Shown: one piece after another, positions 34,188 through 43,090 of the stretch
How the letters are laid out: every line of letters starts with the position of its first letter
How positions within the stretch are numbered: position 1 is the first letter of the stretch
NCBI RefSeq assembly: GCF_014489075.1
Contig: NZ_JACTGR010000004.1
Span: 434,001 to 498,000 of the forward strand
Direction: 5' to 3'
Length of the DNA: 64,000 nucleotides
Origin: Sphingomonas sp. JC676
GTDB taxonomy: Bacteria > Pseudomonadota > Alphaproteobacteria > Sphingomonadales > Sphingomonadaceae
The notes under the pieces: model-generated
What the model was told of the DNA's origin: nothing
Database searches by the model: none
What the model saw: only the letters and a program-made list of their open reading frames with translations
Translations under genes and position numbers: made by a program

Positions 34188-34433
34188 ATGGCATTCGAAA
34201 TTAAGCAGAAGGGTCCCGACAAGGCGCCGCCGCGGGTCGAGGACAAGTTCGACGACGCGATCCACCTCTCCCTCGCACTCATCGAACAGCGGAATATGAA
34301 AACGCGGGTCACGCTCACGAATCTGAAGACCGGTGAGACGCTGAACGAGGCACAGATCCACGAGGCCGCCCTGTCGGTCGGTCCGCGCAAGCGCCGGCCA
34401 GAGCCCGAGGTTGCAGACTCGCAAATCGGGTGA
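34188..34433 (+). CDS. Small hypothetical protein, intact paralogue of the relic at 3073
   Basis: The 81-residue soluble protein starts MAFEIKQKGPDKAPPRVEDK, with a central helix (FDDAIHLSLALIEQ), a strand segment (KTRVTLTNLKTGETLNEAQI) and a basic tail GPRKRRP. CAGGAG precedes the ATG. The frameshifted relative at 3073-3316 keeps the same blocks, which shows the reading is right. Function unknown; no operon partner. Confidence 0.8.
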   Translation: MAFEIKQKGPDKAPPRVEDKFDDAIHLSLALIEQRNMKTRVTLTNLKTGETLNEAQIHEAALSVGPRKRRPEPEVADSQIG

Positions 34434-34666
34434 GGAGATCATGCAGGGAAAGGGCGCGATGCAATCCTTAGCCGGATGTTCAGGCGCCCACCGAAGCGCG
34501 TGACGTTGTTCCAAGCCCGCGATCAGGCTTGGGGTTGCTCCCTCGCTTAGTATTCGGCGAGAAGCGGCCAAGGCGGCCAGCATTCCGCAAATAGGGATGC
34601 GATCGAGCTCAGCAACCGAACCGCTGCACTGGCGTTTGTCTTTGCCACGGCCTGCGGGAGGTACAA

Positions 34667-36193
34667 TTGGCTGACGCACGCGATGATATCGAGCAAGAGG
34701 TGCGGGATACCCCACGCATCTCAACCGGCAGTGAAGGACTTGATGCCATCCTCGGCGGCGGGTTCGATGCTGACCGGCTCTATCTCTACGAAGGGCGGCC
34801 GGGCACCGGCAAAACGACCATCGCTCTGCAATTTCTGCTCGAAGGCGCCCGTTTGGGCGAGCGCGTTCTCTACATTACGCTTTCGGAGACGCGCAAGGAA
34901 CTGCAGCTCGTTGCTCGACGCCACGGCTGGTCCCTCGAAGGGCTCGACATCTTCGAACTGGTGCCACCGGAGGCGACACTGGACCCGGAGCGCGAACTCA
35001 CCGTCTTTCATCCGGCCGAGCTGGAGCTCACCGAAACGACAAAGTTGATTTTTGACCAGGTCGAAAAGCTCAATCCCGCGCGCGTCGTTCTCGACAGCCT
35101 TTCCGAACTGCGCCTGCTCGCCCAAAGTCCCCTGCGATACCGTCGCCAGGTGCTGGCCTTGAAGCACTTCTTCACCGCACGGGCCTGCACAGTGGTGCTG
35201 CTCGACGACCTCTCCTCCCAGCAGAATGATCTTCAGCTGCACTCGATTGCGCATGGGGTGGTGCTCCTCGAACAGCTCGCCATCGATTATGGCGCCGAGC
35301 GTCGGCGGCTGCGCGTCGTCAAGATGCGCGGGATTCAATTTCGCGGCGGGTACCACGACTTCACCATCCAGAAGGGGGGACTGGCAATCTACCCCCGGCT
35401 TGTTGCATCCGAACATGACACGGTGGCCGTCGCGGAATGCGCATCGAGCGGCAATGTCGAACTCGACACGCTTCTCGGTGGCGGGCTGGAATATGGGACC
35501 AACGCCCTGCTGCTTGGAGCGGCCGGTGTGGGCAAATCCTCGCTCGCTCTCACGTATGCGATCGCGGCTGCTGAGAGGGGCGAGCGATCGGTGCTGTTCG
35601 CATTTGACGAGGGGCGCGGGACCGTCGCCGCACGGGCACGGTCACTTGGCTTGCCGCTCGAAGACCAGGTCAAGAACGGTATGATCCGCTTCCAGCAGAT
35701 CGATCCTGCAGAGATGTCTCCAGGAGAATTCGCCGCCAATGTCCGGCACAGCGTCGAGGCACAGGGCGCGAGAGTGATCGTTATCGACAGCCTCAATGGC
35801 TATCTCAACGCCATGCCGGACGAGCGCTTCTTGATCCTGCAGATGCATGAACTGCTCACCTATCTCGGCCAACGCGGCGTGCTAACCATCCTGGTCCTCG
35901 CCCAGCACGGCCTGGTCGGACCGATGGACACTCCGCTGGACATCAGTTATCTCAGCGACTCCGTCCTCATGCTGCGCTATTTCGAGGTCGGCGGGACGGT
36001 GCGCCGGGCTTTGTCCGTCGTAAAGAAGCGCAGCGGAAATCACGAGCACACCATCCGCGAATTTCGTCTGAGCACAGGCGGCGTCACGGTAGGCCCCCCA
36101 CTGCGGAAGTTCAGTGGCGTTTTTACGGGCACGCCGCGGTACACCGGGGATGACTTCCCCCTCATGGAAGACGGTGAACATGCGCCCGGCTGA
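34667..36193 (+). CDS. KaiC-like double ATPase
   Basis: The 508-residue protein has two tandem RecA-type domains. The first has Walker A EGRPGTGKTTIALQFLLEG and Walker B ARVVLDSLSELRLL; the second has LGAAGVGKSSLALTYAIAA and ARVIVIDSLNGYL. This is the KaiC/circadian-clock ATPase architecture without KaiA or KaiB nearby. Proteins of this kind in heterotrophs often pair with a histidine kinase, and here the stop overlaps the next gene, a hybrid kinase, by 14 nt. The start is TTG, preceded by GGGAGGT at short spacing. Cytosolic. Confidence 0.9.
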   Translation: MADARDDIEQEVRDTPRISTGSEGLDAILGGGFDADRLYLYEGRPGTGKTTIALQFLLEGARLGERVLYITLSETRKELQLVARRHGWSLEGLDIFELVPPEATLDPERELTVFHPAELELTETTKLIFDQVEKLNPARVVLDSLSELRLLAQSPLRYRRQVLALKHFFTARACTVVLLDDLSSQQNDLQLHSIAHGVVLLEQLAIDYGAERRRLRVVKMRGIQFRGGYHDFTIQKGGLAIYPRLVASEHDTVAVAECASSGNVELDTLLGGGLEYGTNALLLGAAGVGKSSLALTYAIAAAERGERSVLFAFDEGRGTVAARARSLGLPLEDQVKNGMIRFQQIDPAEMSPGEFAANVRHSVEAQGARVIVIDSLNGYLNAMPDERFLILQMHELLTYLGQRGVLTILVLAQHGLVGPMDTPLDISYLSDSVLMLRYFEVGGTVRRALSVVKKRSGNHEHTIREFRLSTGGVTVGPPLRKFSGVFTGTPRYTGDDFPLMEDGEHAPG

Positions 36194-37853
36194 CAAGCAT
36201 GGCCGTGTCCTCGTCTTTGCTCCGATCGGCCGCGACGGAACGGCCTCCGCCGAGCTTCTCCGTCGAAGTGGCATAGCTGCCGAGACCTGCCTCAATATCG
36301 AAATCCTCACCCGGGAACTTGCCCTGGGTGCAGGAGCTGTCTTCGTCGCAGAAGAGGGGCTGTTCGGTGAGCGTACCGCGCCCTTGTTCGATTGGGCGCG
36401 GCGCCAGCCGAGCTGGTCCGAGTTGCCGTTCATCTTGTTGACCAGCAACCAGGATCAGCCAGCCGTCATGGAATGGAGGCGCAAGGTCGTCGTCGCCCTT
36501 CGCAACGTGGCTCTGCTCGAGCGCCCAGTCCAGGCAATGACGCTCACGAGCGCGGTGGCGACCGCGCTGCGCGCACGGGCGCGTCAGTATGAGGTCCGAG
36601 CGCTGCTCGAGACCCAAGCGAACGCCGCGGCGCAACTTGAGGTGCAGATCGCTCTCCGGACCCAGGAACTCGAGGAAGCTAATAGCGCGCTGCGCAGAGA
36701 GATCGAAGAGCGCGCCCGGGTCGAGGAAACGCTTCGCCAGGCGCAAAAGATCGAGGCAATCGGTCAGCTGACCGGCGGGGTCGCGCACGACTTCAATAAT
36801 TTGCTGATGGTTATCTCCGGGGGGTTGGCGATGCTCGACCGGCAAGCCGATCCGGCGCGCCGGCAGCGCTTGATGGAGGGGATGCAGCAAGCTGCGGAGC
36901 GTGGCACAGGGTTGACGCGACAGCTCCTCGCCTTCTCGCGGCGCCAGCAACTCAAGCCGGAATCGATCGATCTTACGCGCCAAATTGGCGGCATGCGGGA
37001 ACTGCTCGACCGCACGCTGCGCGGAGATGTGCACGTCGACTTCGACTTTGCCGATGATCTTTGGCCGGTCGAGGTCGATCCCGGAGAGCTCGAGCTGGTC
37101 ATCCTGAATCTGGCGGTGAACGCGCGGGACGCCATGCCGAGCGGCGGCACCATCCTGGTTCGGACCCAAAACGTGCCCGATGATGTCGGCGCCGATCGCG
37201 TCCAGCTGTCCATCACCGACAGCGGCACCGGCATGTCTCGGGAGGTCCAGGCGCGGGTATTCGAGCCGTTCTACACGACAAAGGATATCGGCAAGGGTTC
37301 GGGGCTTGGACTGCCCCAGGTACATGGCTTCGCGCAGCAGTCCGGCGGATCGGTAGAGATCCAGAGCGAGATCGGCCGCGGTACCAGCGTGAGCATCTTC
37401 CTCCCGCGCTCCCGCAACGCAGCAAAGGAACCCCAGCACAATTATGGTGACCTAAATTTCGCTCGCCAAGCGGCCGAAAGTAGCGGGAACGTGTTGCTGG
37501 TCGAAGACGATGACGAGGTGGCTGCGCTCGTGCGAGAAATGCTCGAGCAGCTCGGCTACGGCGTCACGCGGGTCGCGAGCGCTCGCGCTGCCCTCGGCGC
37601 CCTTGCGGACGGCCGCGCGGTCGATGTCGTCTTCTCGGACATCATGATGCCTGGCGGGATGGACGGTGTTGAACTTGCGCGTGAGATACGGATGCGCCAC
37701 GAGGGTCTCCCGGTCTTGCTGACGAGCGGCTACGCCGAAGCTGGCCGGGCGGCAGCCCAAGCTCTGGGCGTGCGCATTTTGGCGAAACCTTACCGTCTCG
37801 ACGAACTCGCAGCAGCCCTGAGCTCGGCCGGGAGCCGCCAGCACGCACATTAG
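36180..37853 (+). CDS. Hybrid histidine kinase with C-terminal receiver, paired with KaiC-like ATPase
   Basis: The 557-residue protein has a receiver-like N-terminal domain (~1-120) with no clear phospho-Asp, a coiled coil (~130-190), then HisKA with GQLTGGVAHDFNNLLMVISG, an ATPase domain with VILNLAVNARDAMPSGG and GKGSGLGLPQVHGFAQQSGG, and a C-terminal receiver with acceptor Asp in DVVFSDIMMPGGMDG and Lys in ILAKPYRLDEL. No membrane segments. Overlap with the kaiC-like gene argues for a joint signalling unit, as described for KaiC-kinase pairs in other bacteria. The output target is not in view. Confidence 0.92.
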   Translation: MRPADKHGRVLVFAPIGRDGTASAELLRRSGIAAETCLNIEILTRELALGAGAVFVAEEGLFGERTAPLFDWARRQPSWSELPFILLTSNQDQPAVMEWRRKVVVALRNVALLERPVQAMTLTSAVATALRARARQYEVRALLETQANAAAQLEVQIALRTQELEEANSALRREIEERARVEETLRQAQKIEAIGQLTGGVAHDFNNLLMVISGGLAMLDRQADPARRQRLMEGMQQAAERGTGLTRQLLAFSRRQQLKPESIDLTRQIGGMRELLDRTLRGDVHVDFDFADDLWPVEVDPGELELVILNLAVNARDAMPSGGTILVRTQNVPDDVGADRVQLSITDSGTGMSREVQARVFEPFYTTKDIGKGSGLGLPQVHGFAQQSGGSVEIQSEIGRGTSVSIFLPRSRNAAKEPQHNYGDLNFARQAAESSGNVLLVEDDDEVAALVREMLEQLGYGVTRVASARAALGALADGRAVDVVFSDIMMPGGMDGVELAREIRMRHEGLPVLLTSGYAEAGRAAAQALGVRILAKPYRLDELAAALSSAGSRQHAH

Positions 37854-37861
37854 CTGCAGAG

Positions 37862-37888
37862 CAAGCCAGTTTAATCAAGCCAGTTTAA
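37862..37888. repeat. Direct repeat, 13 bp x 2 at 14-bp period
   Basis: CAAGCCAGTTTAA occurs at 37862-37874 and again at 37876-37888, between the hybrid kinase stop and the promoter of the carbohydrate locus. It could be a regulator site. Confidence 0.7.
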
Positions 37889-37898
37889 CCTAGTTAAA
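37884..37898. promoter_or_regulatory. Inverted repeat (possible operator) upstream of the carbohydrate locus
   Basis: TTTAAC-CTA-GTTAAA is a perfect six-base inverted repeat 17 bases upstream of the GGAAC element. The AT-rich character stands out in this GC-rich DNA. The position suits an operator or activator site. Confidence 0.5.
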
Positions 37899-37915
37899 TG
37901 GCACCGTTTTTTCCT

Positions 37916-37940
37916 GGAACATAGCGGCCTCGGCCCGGTT
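37916..37940 (+). promoter_or_regulatory. EcfG-like promoter of carbohydrate locus A
   Basis: GGAAC, 16 bases, GGTT, with 37 nt to the ATG of the ~740-residue protein. The paralogous gene in locus B has an equivalent element at nearly the same distance. Confidence 0.68.
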
Positions 37941-37977
37941 GATGTTCGAAACGCCAATAAAAAGGCAGGGAACGGAA

Positions 37978-40197
37978 ATGGCGACACTTGCGCTTGATTC
38001 GAATATTCGGAGCATCAGTCCCTATGTTCTTGGGCTGCGCCAGGTCAGTCAGGGATCGAGCGAACTGATTACGAAGATCGCCGTCGGCGAGCTGGAGATC
38101 GAGGTTCGGGCAAGCGGCGATTCAGTCTGGGCGTTCATCCGCCGCACTGGCCAGGGCGGCCTCGCCTTGCGCGCTGCGTATCTCGCAGGAGACTTCACCT
38201 GGTCCAAGGTCGACGCCGAGGCCGGCGAGGCAGCGCGGTTGACGGTGAGCAGCGCGCAAGGCGAGCATCTGATCGTGTTCCGGACGGGCGGCGAGGCGCT
38301 GGAGCATTTCCGGATGACCGTCCGCCTCACGCCGGCCGCGCCGATCACCATCCCGTTCATGCCTCGCGACCTGTACCCGCTCGACGCCGACGGCGACCCG
38401 CTTTGCGCGCGCGGGACCGTGGAGGCCACCCAGCGCGGCCTCAACGGCGGCGTACTGTATTTCCGCATCGATGAGCCCGCCTTCGGGAACGTCCTCTATT
38501 TCCAGAATCTCACGGCAATGAACGACTATTGTCGCGCCACGAAAACCACGCCGGACGGCGCGGTGGGCGGCGAATGGCCCGAACTGGGCTATCTGCTTCC
38601 GACGCCCGACCAGAGCGGAACGCCGCCGACCGACGCCTTGCCCGCCGGCAAGGAAGTGACCCTCTCCGACGCCATCCTCGTCTTCCGCCACGAGGCGCCG
38701 CCGCACGAGCGCGAGTCCGCCCGGCAGTTCCTCCAGATGCTGGGCGTCGCCTACAAGATGATCGATCTGCCGCACACCCATTATCGCGACTGGGTCGATC
38801 GCGCCGAGCGCACCTTGCGGGACCTGGACAAGGCCCCTGAAGCGACGATCGAGCATTATGGCCATCGCTACATCCACCCCTACACCGCCGCCGAATATCC
38901 CGACATCATGGTGCAGATGTCTATCGTCGCCGCGGTCCATAGCTGGGGAAAATGGCGTGGCGAGCCGCATCCCCTCGACGCGGAGTTCAAGGCGGGGCTC
39001 GATAAATTCTACGACCCCAAGCTCAAGTCGCTGCGCCGGTACCTGCCCAATGTCGGGAAAGACAAGGACGCCGACGCCGTCGACAGCTGGTATCTCTACC
39101 ACCCGATGCTCAACCTGGGCATTCTGGCGCTCGACGGGGACAAGGACGCGCGTAAGCTGCTGCTGAAGTCGATCGACTTCGGTATCAAGGCGGCGCACCA
39201 TTTCAACTATGAATGGCCGATCCAGTACAAGATCACCGACTTTTCGGTGATCACGGACGTCGCGGCGGACGGCCGCGGCCAGACCGATGTCGGCGGCATC
39301 TATGCCTGGGTGATGCTCCAGGCATTCGAGCTCACCGACGAGAAGCGTTTCCTCGACGAGGCGCGTGCCGCGATCGACGCGGCAATGGGCCTGCGCTTCA
39401 ACGTCAATTACCAGGCCAACCTCACCGCTTGGGGCGCAGCCGCCTGCATGCGGCTGTGGCGGATCACCAACGAGCAGGTCTATCTCGAGCAAAGCTACGT
39501 CTATCTCGGCAGCTTCTTCCACAATTGCGAGATTTGGGAGAGCGAGATCGAACTCGCCGTCCATTATCGCAACTTCCTGGGCGTCACCTGCCTCCAGGAC
39601 GCGCCCTATATGGCGATCTACGAGTGCTTCGACTCGTTCGTGGCCTTCGAGCGCTATCTCGACGATAGCGGGCCGGACCTCGAGCCCGCCGCGCGCATGC
39701 TGATCGCCGAATATTGCAAATACGCGCTCGACCGCGCCTGGTACTATTATCCCGACGCGCTGCCGCCCGAGGTGCTCTCGCCGAAACAGCGCGAGGCGAA
39801 CGGGCATATCGACCGCAAGCTCTCCTTCCCGCTCGAGGACCTATACGCCGACGGCCAGCAGGCCGGCCAAGTCGGACAGGAAGTCTATGGCGCCGGCGCC
39901 GCCTTCATCTTCGCCACGCGTGCCTTCCACCATGTCGAGGGAGCACCGTTTCGCCTGTATTGCGACCAGTTCGTACGCTCGATGGAGCGTACCGGCGACA
40001 AGTCCCTCACCCTCACGCTCGATGGCGGAGAGACCTGCTCCGCCGGCCTGAGCCTGGTGCGCCTGAAACGCCGCAAGCTGTGCCAGACCCGCGTCACCAC
40101 GATCGGCGGCGATGTCTTGCGGCCGCGCGACACCTCCGCCGACCGCATCGAATATCGCGTCCCGGCGAATGGCCGCCTCGTGCTGAATTGGACATGA
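37978..40197 (+). CDS. Uncharacterised ~740-residue protein, probably helical-toroid carbohydrate-active (locus A copy)
   Basis: The 739-residue protein has no signal peptide and no membrane segment. The first ~230 residues look beta-rich (VWAFIRRTGQGGLALRAAYL, FMPRDLYPLD, GNVLYFQNLTAMN). Residues ~260-640 are a series of helical pairs with aromatic loops (YGHRYIHPYTAAEYPDIMVQ, DSWYLYHPMLNLG, FNVNYQANLTAWGAA, FFHNCEIWESEIELAVHYRN) like six-hairpin glycosidases, and a small beta C-terminus follows. I do not recognise a named family, and the catalytic acids cannot be assigned. Start: ATG with AGGGAA upstream; EcfG-like promoter before it. A near-full-length paralogue is at 56433. Its stop overlaps the following SDR start (ATGA). 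Confidence 0.85.
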   Translation: MATLALDSNIRSISPYVLGLRQVSQGSSELITKIAVGELEIEVRASGDSVWAFIRRTGQGGLALRAAYLAGDFTWSKVDAEAGEAARLTVSSAQGEHLIVFRTGGEALEHFRMTVRLTPAAPITIPFMPRDLYPLDADGDPLCARGTVEATQRGLNGGVLYFRIDEPAFGNVLYFQNLTAMNDYCRATKTTPDGAVGGEWPELGYLLPTPDQSGTPPTDALPAGKEVTLSDAILVFRHEAPPHERESARQFLQMLGVAYKMIDLPHTHYRDWVDRAERTLRDLDKAPEATIEHYGHRYIHPYTAAEYPDIMVQMSIVAAVHSWGKWRGEPHPLDAEFKAGLDKFYDPKLKSLRRYLPNVGKDKDADAVDSWYLYHPMLNLGILALDGDKDARKLLLKSIDFGIKAAHHFNYEWPIQYKITDFSVITDVAADGRGQTDVGGIYAWVMLQAFELTDEKRFLDEARAAIDAAMGLRFNVNYQANLTAWGAAACMRLWRITNEQVYLEQSYVYLGSFFHNCEIWESEIELAVHYRNFLGVTCLQDAPYMAIYECFDSFVAFERYLDDSGPDLEPAARMLIAEYCKYALDRAWYYYPDALPPEVLSPKQREANGHIDRKLSFPLEDLYADGQQAGQVGQEVYGAGAAFIFATRAFHHVEGAPFRLYCDQFVRSMERTGDKSLTLTLDGGETCSAGLSLVRLKRRKLCQTRVTTIGGDVLRPRDTSADRIEYRVPANGRLVLNWT

Positions 40198-40940
40198 CGA
40201 TGAAAGCCGGGACCACGCTTCAGGGCAAGCGTATCCTCGTGACCGGTGGCACCAAGGGGATCGGCCTCGCGACCGTGCGGCTCCTCGCCGACCAGGGCGC
40301 CCGGATCTTTACCTTTGGCCGGAACCAGGCCGGATTGGACGATGTCCTGGCAAGCACAGGCGGCAGCCGCGGCACCGTCAAGGGCATCACCGCAGATGTT
40401 TCCACGAAGGAAGGAATGGAGGCGGTGTTCGCCGCCGTCGACGCCGAGCTCGGCGGCATCGACATACTCGTCACCTGCGCCGCAATCGGCGCGCAGCCCA
40501 TTCATGAGATGGCGGACGACGACTGGCGCCAGGTCGTCGAGACGAATCTGATCGGCACCCTGGCGAGCGCACGCGGGGCGATCAAACGCATGGAGGCCCA
40601 GGGCGGCGGGCATCTGCTGTTCGTCGGATCGATCAGCACCGAGATCAAGGCGGAGGGAGAGAGCGTCTATTCGGCGACCAAGGCCGGGATCCAGGCCTTC
40701 GCCGAGACGCTGCGCAAGGAAGTCGCGTCGAAGCATATCAAGGTGAGCGTGGTCCAGCCCGGCTCCGTATCGACGCCTATGCAGGAATGCAGCGACGCCG
40801 AGAAGCGCGAGGCGATCGCCAATGACGAGATGCTCCATGCCGAGGAAATCGCCGAGGCGATCGAGTTCGTCCTGACCCGGTCCGAGCGCGCCGATGTGCT
40901 CAACCTGCGCATCGAGCCGCGGCTTCAAAAGACCAGCTGA
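40194..40940 (+). CDS. SDR-family oxidoreductase, coupled to the unknown carbohydrate protein
   Basis: The 248-residue short-chain dehydrogenase has the cofactor loop ILVTGGTKGIGLATVRLL, with TCAAIGAQPIHEM replacing the N-A-G motif, and catalytic VGSISTEIKAEG...YSATKAGIQAF. It ends with LNLRIEPRLQKTS, a tail also present in the SDR at 43091 (LRIEPLVQKIF). Its ATG overlaps the preceding stop as ATGA. The related SDR of locus B also precedes the GH130-like gene, so a sugar or sugar-derivative substrate is likely. Confidence 0.9.
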   Translation: MTMKAGTTLQGKRILVTGGTKGIGLATVRLLADQGARIFTFGRNQAGLDDVLASTGGSRGTVKGITADVSTKEGMEAVFAAVDAELGGIDILVTCAAIGAQPIHEMADDDWRQVVETNLIGTLASARGAIKRMEAQGGGHLLFVGSISTEIKAEGESVYSATKAGIQAFAETLRKEVASKHIKVSVVQPGSVSTPMQECSDAEKREAIANDEMLHAEEIAEAIEFVLTRSERADVLNLRIEPRLQKTS

Positions 40941-40977
40941 TCTTGTCCGTGGGCCAACCCAAGGGAGAATCATACTG

Positions 40978-42030
40978 ATGAAGGCAGCGTTGAAGACCGC
41001 CGAAGGACGGTTCGAAGTCAGCGAGGTCGATCGTCCGCAGATACCCAGCGCCGATTGGGTGCTGGCCCGCGTGCGCGTCGCCGGGATCTGCGGCACCGAT
41101 CTTCGCCACTGGGGCAAGCACGAACCCGAGCTCGAGCATCACATCATGGGTCATGAACTTGCCGGCGAAGTCGTCGAGGTCGGGGCAGCGGTCACCAATG
41201 TGGCGTCCGGCGACCGGGTGGTCATCGAAAGCGTAATGGGCGACGGCGAATGCGAATGGTGTCGCGTCCAGCAATATAACCTGTGTCCCAACCTCTACGA
41301 GGTCCGTACCAAATGCGTGTCGCGCGCTTATGGCGAGTTCGTGACCGGCCCGGCGAAGAAATTCTACAAGCTGCCCGACCATGTCAGCTTCGAGGAAGCG
41401 GCGCTGATCGATACCTTTTCGGTGTGCCTCCATGCCCAGCATAAGTCCGGCCTCTCCATCAATGACAAGGTCGCCATCATCGGGGCGGGCCCGATCGGAC
41501 TAGGGCAGCTGATGCTCGCCAAGGCCAGCGGCGCCGATGTGCTGATCCTCGACGTCGTCGACAGTGCTTTGGAGCTGGCGCTCGAACTCGGCGCGGATGT
41601 CGTGCTCAACAGCGGCCGAGAGGATCCCGTGGCGGCGGCTATGGCGTTCACCGGCGGACGCGGCGTCGACATCGCCTTTGAATGCTGCGGCGGGGAGAAG
41701 ATGCCGACCACGTTGCCCCAGGCGACCCGAATGGCGCGGCGCGGCGGCAAGGTCGTGCTGGTCGGCGGCTTCGACAAGGGCGTGATCGAGATCGGCCTGG
41801 AGTGGCAGCGCATCCAGATGTCGGAGATTCAGCTGATCCCGAGCGCCAGCTTCTCCTTCCATGGCCTCGACGCCGAACAGGGCATGGCGCTCGAGCTGCT
41901 GTCCAAGGGTAAGCTCAATGCCAGCAAGCTGATCACGCATCGTTTCAGGCTCGACCAGATCAACGAAGCTTTCGAGGCGGCGGCCGCGAAGGACGAGACC
42001 GCCGCCACGTTTGTCGCGGTCCTGATCTGA
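40978..42030 (+). CDS. Zinc-dependent dehydrogenase (threonine/sorbitol dehydrogenase-like)
   Basis: The medium-chain dehydrogenase has 350 residues. Catalytic zinc site: VAGICGTDLRHWG and MGHELAGEVVEVG; structural-zinc-type Cys: GDGECEWCRVQQYNLCPN; NAD loop: VAIIGAGPIGLGQLMLAK. The arrangement resembles sorbitol or L-threonine dehydrogenases acting on polyols. AGGGAGA precedes the ATG. It is followed by a lactonase-like gene starting at its stop (TGATG), which fits a pathway where a sugar is oxidised to a lactone and then opened. Confidence 0.9.
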   Translation: MKAALKTAEGRFEVSEVDRPQIPSADWVLARVRVAGICGTDLRHWGKHEPELEHHIMGHELAGEVVEVGAAVTNVASGDRVVIESVMGDGECEWCRVQQYNLCPNLYEVRTKCVSRAYGEFVTGPAKKFYKLPDHVSFEEAALIDTFSVCLHAQHKSGLSINDKVAIIGAGPIGLGQLMLAKASGADVLILDVVDSALELALELGADVVLNSGREDPVAAAMAFTGGRGVDIAFECCGGEKMPTTLPQATRMARRGGKVVLVGGFDKGVIEIGLEWQRIQMSEIQLIPSASFSFHGLDAEQGMALELLSKGKLNASKLITHRFRLDQINEAFEAAAAKDETAATFVAVLI

Positions 42031-43067
42031 TGGGCGCAGGGACCAGGGCGCCCCAGCTCTTTGTCGGCACTTATGCCCGAGGTGGGGACGGCGGCCTTTA
42101 TCCGCTGTACCCCAACGCCGATGGCGGCTGGGAGCTCGGGGAACCTAGCCCCTGCGCGCCCAATGCCTCGTTCGGGACCTATTCGCCGCGTTTTGGCCTC
42201 CATTATCTCGTCGATGAACGCGAGATGGGTGCGCTGCGCGTGCTCCGCCGTGAGGACATATGGCAGCCGCTTGCGCGCCTGCCGACGCAAGGCGCGCTGC
42301 CGTGCTATGCTGCGCTCAGCCCGGACGAGGGCTGGCTTGCCGTCACCAATTATGGGTCGGGCAGCATGGTCTTGTTCCGCCTTGACGCGGACACCGGTCT
42401 GGCCGGCGACCCCATGGTCGTGCACGAGAATGGCGGCCACGGCCCTGTTACTGATCGGCAGGACGCACCGCACGCACATTGCGCCGTGTTCAGCCCGGAC
42501 GGCAAATGGCTGTACCAGACCGATCTCGGCACCGACGAGGTGCTGGCCTTCCCATTCGATGCACAGCGGGGGCCCGGCGACCGCCAAGTGGCATTCACGG
42601 CCCCGCCCGGCTCCGGGCCTCGGCATCTCGTCTTTCACCCCGACAAGGCGATCGCATTCCTGGTGAGCGAGCTGGCTAGCACGCTCACGGTGTTCGACGT
42701 CGAGCAGGGGGCGCTCGCCCAGCGGCAATGTCTCTCAACGCTCCCCGGCGGGTTCGGCGCAGACAGCCTGGGCGGCCATGTCGCGATCAACGCAGCCGTC
42801 GACCGCGTCTATGTCACCAATCGCGGGCACGACAGCATCGCGACCTTCGCTCTGGACGCGAACGCCCATCTGGCGCTCCTCGGCCATACGCCTGCAGGTG
42901 GCGCATCGCCCCGCTTCTTCCGCTTGCTCGAGGCAGAGCGCCGGATGCTCGTCGCCAACGAAGACGGCAACAATATCACCGTGTTCGACATCGCTCCCGA
43001 CGGGGCGCCGCGCCAGTGTGGCGAGGTGGCGGTGCCAGCGCCCGCCTTCGTGTTCGCCGCCTCATAA
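42030..43067 (+). CDS. Seven-bladed beta-propeller lactonase family protein
   Basis: The 345-residue protein has repeated propeller blades: LFVGTYARGGDGGLYPL, CYAALSPDEGWLAVTNYGSG, HCAVFSPDGKWLYQTDLG, HLVFHPDKAIAFLVSEL, VYVTNRGHDSIATFAL and MLVANEDGNNITVFDI. This is the 6-phosphogluconolactonase-like (YbhE/lactonase) fold, which hydrolyses sugar lactones. No signal peptide, so probably cytosolic. It starts one base inside the dehydrogenase stop (TGATG) and fits as the next step after dehydrogenation. Confidence 0.9.
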   Translation: MGAGTRAPQLFVGTYARGGDGGLYPLYPNADGGWELGEPSPCAPNASFGTYSPRFGLHYLVDEREMGALRVLRREDIWQPLARLPTQGALPCYAALSPDEGWLAVTNYGSGSMVLFRLDADTGLAGDPMVVHENGGHGPVTDRQDAPHAHCAVFSPDGKWLYQTDLGTDEVLAFPFDAQRGPGDRQVAFTAPPGSGPRHLVFHPDKAIAFLVSELASTLTVFDVEQGALAQRQCLSTLPGGFGADSLGGHVAINAAVDRVYVTNRGHDSIATFALDANAHLALLGHTPAGGASPRFFRLLEAERRMLVANEDGNNITVFDIAPDGAPRQCGEVAVPAPAFVFAAS

Positions 43068-43090
43068 GCTTGACGGAGAAAGGAACTGCC

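Noticed and set aside
38122-39807. Long minus-strand frame opposite the ~740-residue gene, with a similar one at 56502-58325
   Set aside because: Both mirror the coding strand codon bias of the paralogous genes; the strand with conserved motifs and ribosome binding sites is the other one.
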